Source: Eubacteriales bacterium (GTDB taxonomy: Bacteria; Bacillota; Clostridia; Christensenellales; CAG-138). Taken from it: 10,314 bases of DNA. The notes below the pieces were generated by a model. The model was not told the DNA's origin and made no database searches. It saw only the letters and a list, made by a program, of their open reading frames with translations. Location: the NCBI GenBank assembly GCA_028703645.1, contig JAQVML010000018.1, positions 1-10,314 on the forward strand, in the 5' to 3' direction. Position numbers and translations under genes: made by a program. This document shows positions 1 to 5,474 of the stretch, one piece after another (within the stretch, counting starts at the first letter, position 1; every line of letters begins with the position of its first letter).

Positions 1-138
1 CTCGGTCGCGGAGGATACCGCATCCGGCGCGGCGGTCGCGTCCGCGGGTGCGCTGGTCGCGTCGGCAGGCTTTCCGCCCGAATTACAGCCCGAAAGCATC
101 AGTGAAAGAAACAGTAGTGTTACAATCCATTTCTTCAA
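1..138 (-). CDS. Lipoprotein, N-terminal part only (runs off the left edge)
   Basis: This is the start of a secreted, lipid-anchored protein whose C-terminal remainder lies outside the window. The 46 visible residues begin M-K-K-W, followed by a hydrophobic stretch at about residues 4-14 and a textbook lipobox LSGC with Cys18 as the lipidation site, so signal peptidase II processing is expected. After Cys18 comes a flexible Ala/Pro/Thr/Asp-rich linker (about residues 22-46), typical of the spacer between lipid anchor and folded domain. The start is a TTG at 136-138, preceded by GAGAGGA six bases upstream; a TGA lies in frame nine codons before it, so no useful earlier start exists. Many such proteins are solute-binding subunits of ABC transporters, but nothing visible here shows the function. 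The signal peptide and lipobox are clear; the identity is open. Confidence 0.8.
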   Translation of the reverse strand, partial: MKKWIVTLLFLSLMLSGCNSGGKPADATSAPADATAAPDAVSSATE

Positions 139-299
139 GCGCGTTCCTCTCTTTCTGTTCCATCACGCAAAATCGAGTATCGCTCCGATTCTCGCGATCT
201 TGTCGTGGTTTGTATTCGTCTTTTTCTTCGGTAGGCCCTGATCCACGCCATCGCCACCCGCGCAGTTTTCTTCATTAACCCGTTCAATGCGTTCGCCCG

Positions 300-328
300 T
301 TTTCAAGAGCGCGCAAATGTGCTATATT
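300..328 (+). promoter_or_regulatory. Promoter of the DUF1275 gene
   Basis: An extended -10 element, TG-C-TATATT, lies at 320-328. The -35 position is weak (TTTTCA at 300-305, 17-bp spacer), which fits a promoter relying on the TGn extension. The predicted start is near 335, giving a leader of about 23 nt that contains the AGGAAG ribosome binding site at 345-350. Prediction by eye only. Confidence 0.55.
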
Positions 329-357
329 GTACGCATTCTATAAAAGGAAGTCCCCGC

Positions 358-1047
358 ATGCACAATCGTGATCGGCTCTCTCAACTTCAGAGATCGGATA
401 CCTTGCTCGTCGGCGCGCTGCTCACGCTCGCGGGCGGGTTTCTCGACGCATATTCCTATCAAACGCGCGGTGGTGTGTTCGCCAATGCGCAAACAGGCAA
501 TATGGTCCTCTTCGGCCTTCGTTTGTCCGAGCATCGTTGGAGCGAGTCCGTCGCCTATCTGATTCCGATTCTCGCGTTTGCGCTCGGCGTATTGCTTGCG
601 GAATGGATGAAGAGCCTCTTTCAGCACAAGGGTCTGCTGCACTGGCGGCAAATCGTGCTGGCAGTCGAGTGTGTTTTGCTGTTTAGCATCGGTTTTATCC
701 CAAGCGGCGGATGGAATGCCTCGGTCAACATCGCAATTTCGTTTGTCTGCGCGTTGCAGGTGCAGAGCTTTCGTACCGTACACGGCCTCAGCTACGCAAC
801 CACCATGTGTACCGGAAACCTCAGGAGCGGAACGGAGCTGCTCTTTCATGCGATTCAACACAAAGACAAGAACTCCTTCACCGGAGCGATCAAGTACTTT
901 TCCATCATACTTGTCTTTATTGCGGGCGCGGTATTCGGCTTTTTCGCGGCGGCGGCGCTCGGTATTCGCTCCGTTTGGATTCCGCTCGCGATTCTCCTGA
1001 TCGTTTTCTTTCTCCTCTCATACAACCCCGCAAAAAACAGAGTCTAA
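358..1047 (+). CDS. DUF1275 (YoaK-like) membrane protein
   Basis: A 229-residue integral membrane protein of the DUF1275/YoaK family, whose biochemical function is not established. About six hydrophobic segments are visible, near residues 14-34, 66-84, 97-115, 120-137, 180-202 and 205-221. The family hallmarks are present: GGFLDAYSY with a following NAQTGNMV (residues 26-50), and in the second half a matching TTMCTGNLRSG (148-158), which suggests the family's internal two-fold repeat. The start at 358 is chosen because AGGAAG lies seven bases before this ATG; an ATG 39 bases upstream in frame has no ribosome binding site and sits on the predicted promoter. The gene stands alone, with its own promoter and a double hairpin behind it. 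The family assignment is secure, the role is not known. Confidence 0.88.
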   Translation: MHNRDRLSQLQRSDTLLVGALLTLAGGFLDAYSYQTRGGVFANAQTGNMVLFGLRLSEHRWSESVAYLIPILAFALGVLLAEWMKSLFQHKGLLHWRQIVLAVECVLLFSIGFIPSGGWNASVNIAISFVCALQVQSFRTVHGLSYATTMCTGNLRSGTELLFHAIQHKDKNSFTGAIKYFSIILVFIAGAVFGFFAAAALGIRSVWIPLAILLIVFFLLSYNPAKNRV

Positions 1048-1080
1048 CGAGCGAGAATCATTTTCTCTTATCAATACCCA

Positions 1081-1102
1081 CGCGGAAAAACCGCGCTTTT
1101 TT
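1081..1102 (+). terminator. Intrinsic terminator of the DUF1275 gene, first hairpin
   Basis: A pure-GC stem CGCGG/CCGCG (1081-1085 with 1091-1095) closes a five-base A loop and is followed by C and six T (1097-1102). It lies 33 bases after the stop codon of the DUF1275 gene. Confidence 0.7.
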
Positions 1103-1130
1103 AGCACCGGATTTCCGGTGCTATTGTTTT
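1103..1130 (+). terminator. Second hairpin, back-up terminator between convergent genes
   Basis: An eight-bp stem AGCACCGG/CCGGTGCT (1103-1110 with 1115-1122) with a four-base loop is followed by ATTGTTTT. It comes directly after the first terminator and its right arm overlaps the stop codon (1121-1123) of the convergent DUF2871 gene. Read on the minus strand it is followed by A rather than T, so it looks less suited to terminate the opposing operon. Confidence 0.55.
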
Positions 1131-1546
1131 TGCACTAGTGCGCTTCTGCGAATCAAAACCAGCAGCGCAAGCAGACTAGTGCCAAGAAGGATGTGGCCGA
1201 TTCCGGAAACGCCGGAGAGCGCGCCGTTTAAGCCCGTGGAGAGCGTCGTCTCCGTCGCCTGCGCAAGTCCGCGTAAAAACAGGCACGCGGTCGTGATGTT
1301 GAGCCCAACGTGATATACCGTTGTCCATCCCGAAACGCCCTTTTGCCCGCTAAACGAAAACACCCACTCGAATAGCGCAAGCGCGAGGAAGAAGAACATG
1401 CCGAGCACGAAGTAGTGCGTGTGCAGAAACGCCAGGTTCGTTTTGCCGGTGAATCCGGCATATTTGGTAAACTCGCGATAAAATACGCCGCAAGCAAGCG
1501 CAAGGCTTGCGTAGATGATGGACGCGTTAAAATACCGTTTGATCAT
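1121..1546 (-). CDS. DUF2871 family four-helix membrane protein
   Basis: A 141-residue membrane protein that I assign to DUF2871, a family of unknown function. Four hydrophobic helices are visible at about residues 7-22, 42-64, 75-93 and 113-133. The signature is LAFLHTHYFVLGM (38-50), followed by FFFLALALFEW. Histidines sit in or next to three of the four helices: His42 and His44, His79 in VYHVGLN, and His118 in SGIGHIL. Such intramembrane histidines could hold a metal or heme, but this is inference. It is the last gene of the TetR-led operon, 31 bases behind the seven-helix gene, with GAGGG eight bases before its ATG. The family call is from recognition of the signature; the role is unknown. 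Confidence 0.8.
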   Translation of the reverse strand: MIKRYFNASIIYASLALACGVFYREFTKYAGFTGKTNLAFLHTHYFVLGMFFFLALALFEWVFSFSGQKGVSGWTTVYHVGLNITTACLFLRGLAQATETTLSTGLNGALSGVSGIGHILLGTSLLALLVLIRRSALVQKQ

Positions 1547-1577
1547 ATCAAATTCCCTCTTTCGAAACGGTCTTGTG

Positions 1578-2261
1578 TTACGCGATGGATTCCGTTTTCT
1601 TCGTCTGACGATACAGATTCAGTCCCATGACGACCACCCAAACGTAAGCCAACGTCTTGGGGATCATCAGCATGCCGATCATCGGAATCTGTTCGGCGAA
1701 TAGCACAACCGGAATATAGAACGCAAACGAGAGCGTAATAGCCAGCCACATATACCGAAACACGCGGTCATTTGCGCGCTTTGCTTCCTGCGCAAAGAGG
1801 ACGATCAACAGAACGCCCATGATCGCAAACGGAATATTGCGCAAAATTCCCCAAAGCAGCGGTTGCTGATAGCTGAGCCACTGATTCTGCGGCATCGCGC
1901 AGAGCGCAATACGCAAAACCGTCAACGTCCACATGGTGATGCTCAGCGGTTTTCTGCCGGATATCTGATACCGTTCGCGCCAGATGTAGTACAAAATCAG
2001 GTAAAAGATCGTCATCGTAATCGACGTAATCAGTTTGCCGATGCCGAGCGCCGCCGCGTTTGCTTCCAGTCCGCCGGTCCAGAGAGAGACCGCACGCGGC
2101 ACAAGGTGAAACGAATCCCCCGCGCCGAGCACGATCGCCATCATGCCAAATTGTCGCACGAGCGAGCCCTTGCCACCTTTGCGGATCAGATAAATTCCGA
2201 TGATGATTGCAAACGTTAAATACAATGCATCAAAAATAGATTCTGCCAAAGCCTGTGCCAT
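1578..2261 (-). CDS. Seven-helix membrane protein of unknown function
   Basis: I do not recognise a named family. The 227-residue protein has roughly seven hydrophobic segments, near residues 9-26, 38-55, 75-95, 107-122, 138-157, 168-188 and 194-215, and no signal peptide or large soluble domain. Striking short motifs are GAGDSFHLVPR (46-56), which places an Asp and a His in or beside helix 2, and CAMPQNQW (121-128) after helix 4. The C-terminus is short, basic and presumably cytoplasmic. It is the middle gene of the operon: 33 bases after the TetR gene and 31 bases before the DUF2871 gene, with AAGGGA about seven bases before the ATG. Its position suggests that it works with the DUF2871 protein and that both are controlled by the TetR protein. 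Being a coding gene is clear; no function can be given. Confidence 0.8.
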   Translation of the reverse strand: MAQALAESIFDALYLTFAIIIGIYLIRKGGKGSLVRQFGMMAIVLGAGDSFHLVPRAVSLWTGGLEANAAALGIGKLITSITMTIFYLILYYIWRERYQISGRKPLSITMWTLTVLRIALCAMPQNQWLSYQQPLLWGILRNIPFAIMGVLLIVLFAQEAKRANDRVFRYMWLAITLSFAFYIPVVLFAEQIPMIGMLMIPKTLAYVWVVVMGLNLYRQTKKTESIA

Positions 2262-2294
2262 AATAGATCCCTTCTTTTTTCTGAACTCTTTTTC

Positions 2295-2882
2295 CTATAT
2301 TCTTTTTTCGACACTGAGCGCGTTTTCACGATTTGGATACAGAATCCGATTTACAATCTCAAGAAACGCAACCGTATCCGCATCTTTTCGCTGCAACAAC
2401 GAGAGCACGTTGAGAAACACAAAGTCGGCAAACGCTTCTTTTGTAAAGGACTCCGACCAAACGCTATCCGCAATTGCGTCGTCACTCTCCATCCGCTCAA
2501 TCAACGACTGCCGCAATACTCGCTGCATGGACGCCATCCGTAATCGCCCCGTCTCCGCGTCGTCTTGGAGACTTTGCATGAGGATCTCCGCGCAGTCATT
2601 CATCTTGCTCCTCAAAAAGTTGATAATCTCCCGCAGTTGCTCATCAAAGTGTTCCGCCGTGATTCGTTCGCGCATCTGAAGAAGCGCTTCTTTCCAGTAT
2701 TCTTCCGTCAGCGTCAAAAGAACGTCTTGCTTGCTGTCAAAATAATGATAGACCGTTCCGATTGCAATGTTTGCCTCCGCAGCAAGCCTGCGAATGCTGA
2801 TTGCGCCAACGCCTTCGCTGCACTCAATCCGGTTGGCGCAGGATAACAGCGTCTTCTTTATTTCGGCATCTTTCTTTCGCAA
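2295..2882 (-). CDS. TetR/AcrR family transcriptional regulator
   Basis: A 195-residue one-component repressor of the TetR family. The N-terminal DNA-binding domain spans about residues 5-52 and carries the typical helix-turn-helix ISIRRLAAEANIAIGTVYHYF (28-48) followed by SKQDVL; the rest is a mostly helical ligand-binding and dimerisation domain without a recognisable ligand signature. The start is TTG at 2880-2882: TGA lies in frame three codons upstream and the first downstream ATG would remove the DNA-binding domain. AGAGAGGA ends about ten bases before the TTG. It is the first gene of the operon with the seven-helix and DUF2871 membrane proteins. A perfect-arm palindrome in its own promoter makes autorepression likely. 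The inducer is unknown. Confidence 0.93.
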   Translation of the reverse strand: MRKKDAEIKKTLLSCANRIECSEGVGAISIRRLAAEANIAIGTVYHYFDSKQDVLLTLTEEYWKEALLQMRERITAEHFDEQLREIINFLRSKMNDCAEILMQSLQDDAETGRLRMASMQRVLRQSLIERMESDDAIADSVWSESFTKEAFADFVFLNVLSLLQRKDADTVAFLEIVNRILYPNRENALSVEKRI

Positions 2883-2901
2883 CGGCTGTCAATCCTCTCT
2901 T

Positions 2902-2921
2902 TAAATGAACGTGTTCATTTA
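2902..2921. promoter_or_regulatory. Probable TetR operator palindrome
   Basis: Two perfect nine-base arms, TAAATGAAC and GTTCATTTA, are separated by GT. The size and symmetry fit TetR-family operators, and TGAAC-nn-GTTCA cores are common for this family. The site lies between the -10 element and the ribosome binding site of the TetR gene and covers the predicted transcription start, so a bound dimer would block initiation. Confidence 0.75.
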
Positions 2922-2922
2922 T

Positions 2923-2950
2923 ATTATACATCGCATCTGCCTGATGTCAA
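2923..2950 (-). promoter_or_regulatory. Promoter of the TetR - membrane protein operon
   Basis: Read on the minus strand, TTGACA (2945-2950) and TATAAT (2923-2928) are both perfect sigma-A consensus hexamers with a 16-bp spacer. The start would fall near 2916, inside the palindrome. The leader of about 34 nt then holds AGAGAGGA before the TTG start codon. Confidence 0.85.
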
Positions 2951-3072
2951 TCGTAGTCGTTTCGCTTGACATTTCACACAAAATACAGAATTTCGCTTCA
3001 ATTCTTCTGCATTATTCTCATCATATTCTGCTATTATGTCTATTATTATCAGCACGTTCAATTGCCCGATAG

Positions 3073-3101
3073 TTGCCTGAAATGCAAGTTTCGTGTATAA
3101 T
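3073..3101 (+). promoter_or_regulatory. Promoter of the VanW-domain gene
   Basis: TTGCCT (3073-3078) and a perfect TATAAT (3096-3101) are spaced by 17 bp. The start is predicted near 3108, giving an unusually long leader of about 114 nt before the ATG. Confidence 0.75.
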
Positions 3102-3221
3102 AAACGAATGTGTTAAGATGCGTTTGGTGCTGCTATAGACGGCATTGATGACGAGAGATCGGCTCCCTTGTTGCGGTCGTTAACAAGGCGCACCGAAAGT
3201 TGAACGAGAAAAAGGACGAAC

Positions 3222-4886
3222 ATGTACGAGAAATACTCGGGATTGCCCGACACAAGAAAATCTACTTCATCCAACGGAAGTCGTCCTGCCGGACGTCCTA
3301 CCAATCGCGCCGCGCAACCTTCCAGTGGGCAAATTGAATACTATCAGGCGCCAAATCGCAATGGTGAGGCAGCCTCTGCGAAGCGCGCGAGCAAGCGCCG
3401 CGCAAAAGCGCGCAAACGCAAGATGATTCTCGCGGGTATGAGCCTTGCGTTTCTTGCGTTGATTGTGGTCGCCGTCGTTATCCTTGTCAATAGCTGTGCA
3501 GAACCCGCCCCTGTCGATTTGGAAACGGGTAAATTCCGCAATGGCGTCTATATCAACGGCATGGATCTCTCCGGCAAGACCGTGGACGAAGTGCGCCCGC
3601 AGCTTGAGTCCAACGAGAGCTATGCGCTCAACAACATCTCCATTACGCTTTCGAGCAATGAGATCAACGCGAGAATCACCGGAACGGACATGAACGCGTC
3701 TTCCGACCTCAATGCGGTCATTGAGCAGGCGCTCTCCGGCGGAGCCAGTCAAGTATATTATACGAAGATCAGCATCGACGACGCGGCGCTTTCCAACCGC
3801 ATCGACGCGATCAACCAAACATCCAGCAAACCGCCCGTGGATGCGACCGTGAACATGGATTTTTCCAGCAGTGGCAAGCCCACACCGCAGTATATCGAGG
3901 GTCAGCCCGGCTACGGCTTGGATGTTGCATCCACCGTCGCGCTGGTCAAGCAGGCCATCGAATCGGGTCAGTATCAAACCACGCTTACGCCAACGTTAAC
4001 GTCGATTCAGCCTTCCATCACGATTGAGGAGGTTCAGGCGAACTTCTCTCAAATCGGAAAAGCCACCACAACGTATAGCTTTAAAGGCACGGCGGAGGAC
4101 ACGGAACAGCAGCGCGCCATTATTCCAAACCGCGCATTCAACGTTGAAAAAGCGGCGGACGCAATCAACAAACAGGTGATAAAGCCCGGCGAAAAGTGGA
4201 GCTTTAACGATGTTGTCGGTGATCGCACAGAGGCACACGGCTGGAAACAGGCCAATGGCATCTTTGGCGGAGATACGATGACGTTGCAGTATGGCGGCGG
4301 TGTCTGCCAGACAAGCACAACGCTGTACAACGCGCTGTTACAGGCATATCCCTACATCAAGATCAACGATCGTTCCAGGCACTCCATTCCGTCAACCTAT
4401 GTCGATATGGGTCTGGACGCAACGGTCGACACAAACCATATCGACTTGGTGTTTACGAATACATCGGATCATCCGCTTTACATCTATTCCTATTATACGG
4501 CGAACAAGATGTACAAGAGCCGGAAACGTGACGTCACCGTCGTGATTTACGGGCAGGCATTGCCCGAAGGCGAAGAGTACAAGGCTCGCACCGTGGTCGT
4601 TTCCAAAGAAGACCCGGGTGAAGACGTCATTACGCAGACCAACAAGCTCTTTGAAGGCGAAGAGAAAATCCTCGCGGAAGCGCGTCCCAAATATGTTGTG
4701 CAGGTTTACGTTGATCACTACAGAAACGGTCAGGTTGTCGAGCCGATCTTTCTCTACGAGGATACGTATCCCGGCAACCCGCTTCGCAAGCAAGTCGGCA
4801 CCAAGCCAACGCCTACTCCAATTCCGTCTGCAACGCCGCTTCCGTCTCCCTCCCCCTCGACCTCGGCCCCGGCAAATCCGGAGTAA
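3222..4886 (+). CDS. VanW-domain envelope protein with YoaR-like peptidoglycan-binding region
   Basis: A 554-residue membrane-anchored, largely extracellular protein. Order of parts: a polar, basic cytoplasmic N-terminus (1-67, ending in a cluster of Arg/Lys); one transmembrane helix (about 69-90); a YoaR-type putative peptidoglycan-binding region starting at FRNGVYINGMDLSGKT (105-120) and continuing to about 260; the VanW domain (about 303-430) with KPGEKWSFND (321-330), the signature YGGGVCQTSTTLYNA (357-371) including Cys362, and RSRHSIPS (384-391); a beta-rich region to about 525 that resembles the G5-like end of related proteins; and a Pro/Thr/Ser tail (529-551). AAAGGA lies five bases before the ATG. 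The family is widespread in Clostridia and its biochemical role is not settled; it probably acts at the cell wall. The name derives from vancomycin-resistance clusters, but no vanH, vanA or vanX homologue is present here. Confidence 0.92.
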   Translation: MYEKYSGLPDTRKSTSSNGSRPAGRPTNRAAQPSSGQIEYYQAPNRNGEAASAKRASKRRAKARKRKMILAGMSLAFLALIVVAVVILVNSCAEPAPVDLETGKFRNGVYINGMDLSGKTVDEVRPQLESNESYALNNISITLSSNEINARITGTDMNASSDLNAVIEQALSGGASQVYYTKISIDDAALSNRIDAINQTSSKPPVDATVNMDFSSSGKPTPQYIEGQPGYGLDVASTVALVKQAIESGQYQTTLTPTLTSIQPSITIEEVQANFSQIGKATTTYSFKGTAEDTEQQRAIIPNRAFNVEKAADAINKQVIKPGEKWSFNDVVGDRTEAHGWKQANGIFGGDTMTLQYGGGVCQTSTTLYNALLQAYPYIKINDRSRHSIPSTYVDMGLDATVDTNHIDLVFTNTSDHPLYIYSYYTANKMYKSRKRDVTVVIYGQALPEGEEYKARTVVVSKEDPGEDVITQTNKLFEGEEKILAEARPKYVVQVYVDHYRNGQVVEPIFLYEDTYPGNPLRKQVGTKPTPTPIPSATPLPSPSPSTSAPANPE

Positions 4887-4904
4887 AAATACAATCACAA
4901 ACAC

Positions 4905-4934
4905 AAAGGCGGAAGAACCATTCTTCCGCCTTTT
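4905..4934. terminator. Terminator shared by the convergent VanW and GtrA genes
   Basis: A ten-bp stem GGCGGAAGAA/TTCTTCCGCC (4908-4917 with 4921-4930), extended by three A-T pairs, has a three-base loop and is followed by TTTT on the plus strand. It is 18 bases behind the VanW stop codon and three bases behind the GtrA stop codon. The flanking AAA makes it partly symmetrical, so it may stop both transcripts. Confidence 0.85.
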
Positions 4935-4937
4935 CAT

Positions 4938-5384
4938 TTACGCGATTGTGTCTCGCGCTTGTTCGCGATAGAGCAGGAATCTTCTGGAAAAGAAATTGAA
5001 CAGGTATGTCACAACGCCGGAGATCAGTCGAGAAATCCGGTAGTCTACCCTCATTAACCCCGTCAGTAGGTACATACTGCCTTCCGTGATCGCGAGCGCA
5101 ACTAGAGAAATCACGACAAACAGCAACAGCTCTTTGCCGAGAGGGAGGCTCCCCCTGCGGAACACCAGCCAAATACCAATCAGGTAATTGACCGCGATTC
5201 CCGCAAGAAACGCAATTGGCACCGCGATCAGATAATGTAACCCAACCCATTCTTTCAAAAGAATCAGTATGGCATAGTCCGCAACAAACCCGCCAAAGGC
5301 GGCCAAGCCATACTTGATCGCCTGAATCGGAATACGGTCACGTTTGAGCGCTTTATCACCATTCATATTCACATTTTTTCGCAT
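4938..5384 (-). CDS. GtrA family membrane protein
   Basis: A small four-helix protein of the GtrA family (148 residues from the start chosen here). Members take part in moving or handling polyprenyl-linked sugars for cell-surface polysaccharides; the exact substrate cannot be told. Helices are at about residues 25-46, 51-72, 84-107 and 117-138. Family features are KYGLAAFGGFVADYAI near the start, NYLIGIWLVF (66-75) and the closing YLFNFFSRRFLLY (127-139). The start is uncertain. A GTG at 5417 would give 159 residues but has no ribosome binding site and lies within the predicted -35 box; the ATG at 5384 coincides with the predicted transcription start; another ATG lies at 5366. None has a clear ribosome binding site. 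It is separated from ispH-rpsA by a strong terminator, so it is its own transcription unit. Confidence 0.87.
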   Translation of the reverse strand: MRKNVNMNGDKALKRDRIPIQAIKYGLAAFGGFVADYAILILLKEWVGLHYLIAVPIAFLAGIAVNYLIGIWLVFRRGSLPLGKELLLFVVISLVALAITEGSMYLLTGLMRVDYRISRLISGVVTYLFNFFSRRFLLYREQARDTIA

Positions 5385-5390
5385 AGCATC

Positions 5391-5419
5391 AGTATAGCAA
5401 TCGTAAAGCTCCTGCACAA
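5391..5419 (-). promoter_or_regulatory. Promoter of the GtrA-family gene
   Basis: On the minus strand TTGTGC (5414-5419) and TATACT (5391-5396) are 17 bp apart, and the bases before the -10 form the extended TGC-TATACT element. The start is predicted at about 5384, on the A of an in-frame ATG. It begins right behind the T tract of the ispH-rpsA terminator. Confidence 0.65.
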
Positions 5420-5431
5420 CAAATTTTGCAC

Positions 5432-5462
5432 AAAAAAAGAACCGCCCGATAAGGCGGTTCTT
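5432..5462 (-). terminator. Strong intrinsic terminator of the ispH-rpsA operon
   Basis: On the minus strand a ten-bp stem AAGAACCGCC/GGCGGTTCTT (5453-5462 with 5437-5446) with a six-base loop runs into an uninterrupted T tract (5432-5438, shared partly with the stem). It begins 12 bases after the rpsA stop codon and closes the housekeeping operon. Confidence 0.92.
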
Positions 5463-5474
5463 GTGTGGCTTAGC

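Larger units (their letters stand above)
2883..3221. other. AT-rich divergent intergenic region
   Basis: This 339-base gap separates the TetR gene and the VanW-domain gene. It holds the TetR promoter and operator on the left and the VanW promoter on the right. Between about 2951 and 3072 it is AT-rich with several TATTAT-like stretches (one, TGCTATTAT at 3029-3037, resembles an extended -10 but lacks a -35), and I see no gene there. The VanW leader (about 3108-3221) contains one small hairpin, CCTTGTT/AACAAGG (3166-3172 with 3182-3188), without a following T run. Confidence 0.6.

Noticed and set aside
322..861. A 179-codon minus-strand frame opposite the DUF1275 gene
   Set aside because: It starts late, resembles no family, and the plus strand carries the DUF1275 hallmarks.
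2945..2971. Facing TGTCAA and TTGACA sequences as an operator
   Set aside because: The left one is the -35 box of the TetR promoter; the right one has no matching -10 box, and six-base arms 15 bases apart are easily due to chance.
3267..3977. A 236-codon minus-strand frame opposite the VanW-domain gene
   Set aside because: No ribosome binding site or recognisable motif; the plus strand encodes the transmembrane and peptidoglycan-binding parts of a known protein type.
3222..4886. Vancomycin-resistance determinant
   Set aside because: A VanW domain alone does not confer resistance; no D-Ala-D-Lac ligase, VanH, VanX or VanRS genes are present.
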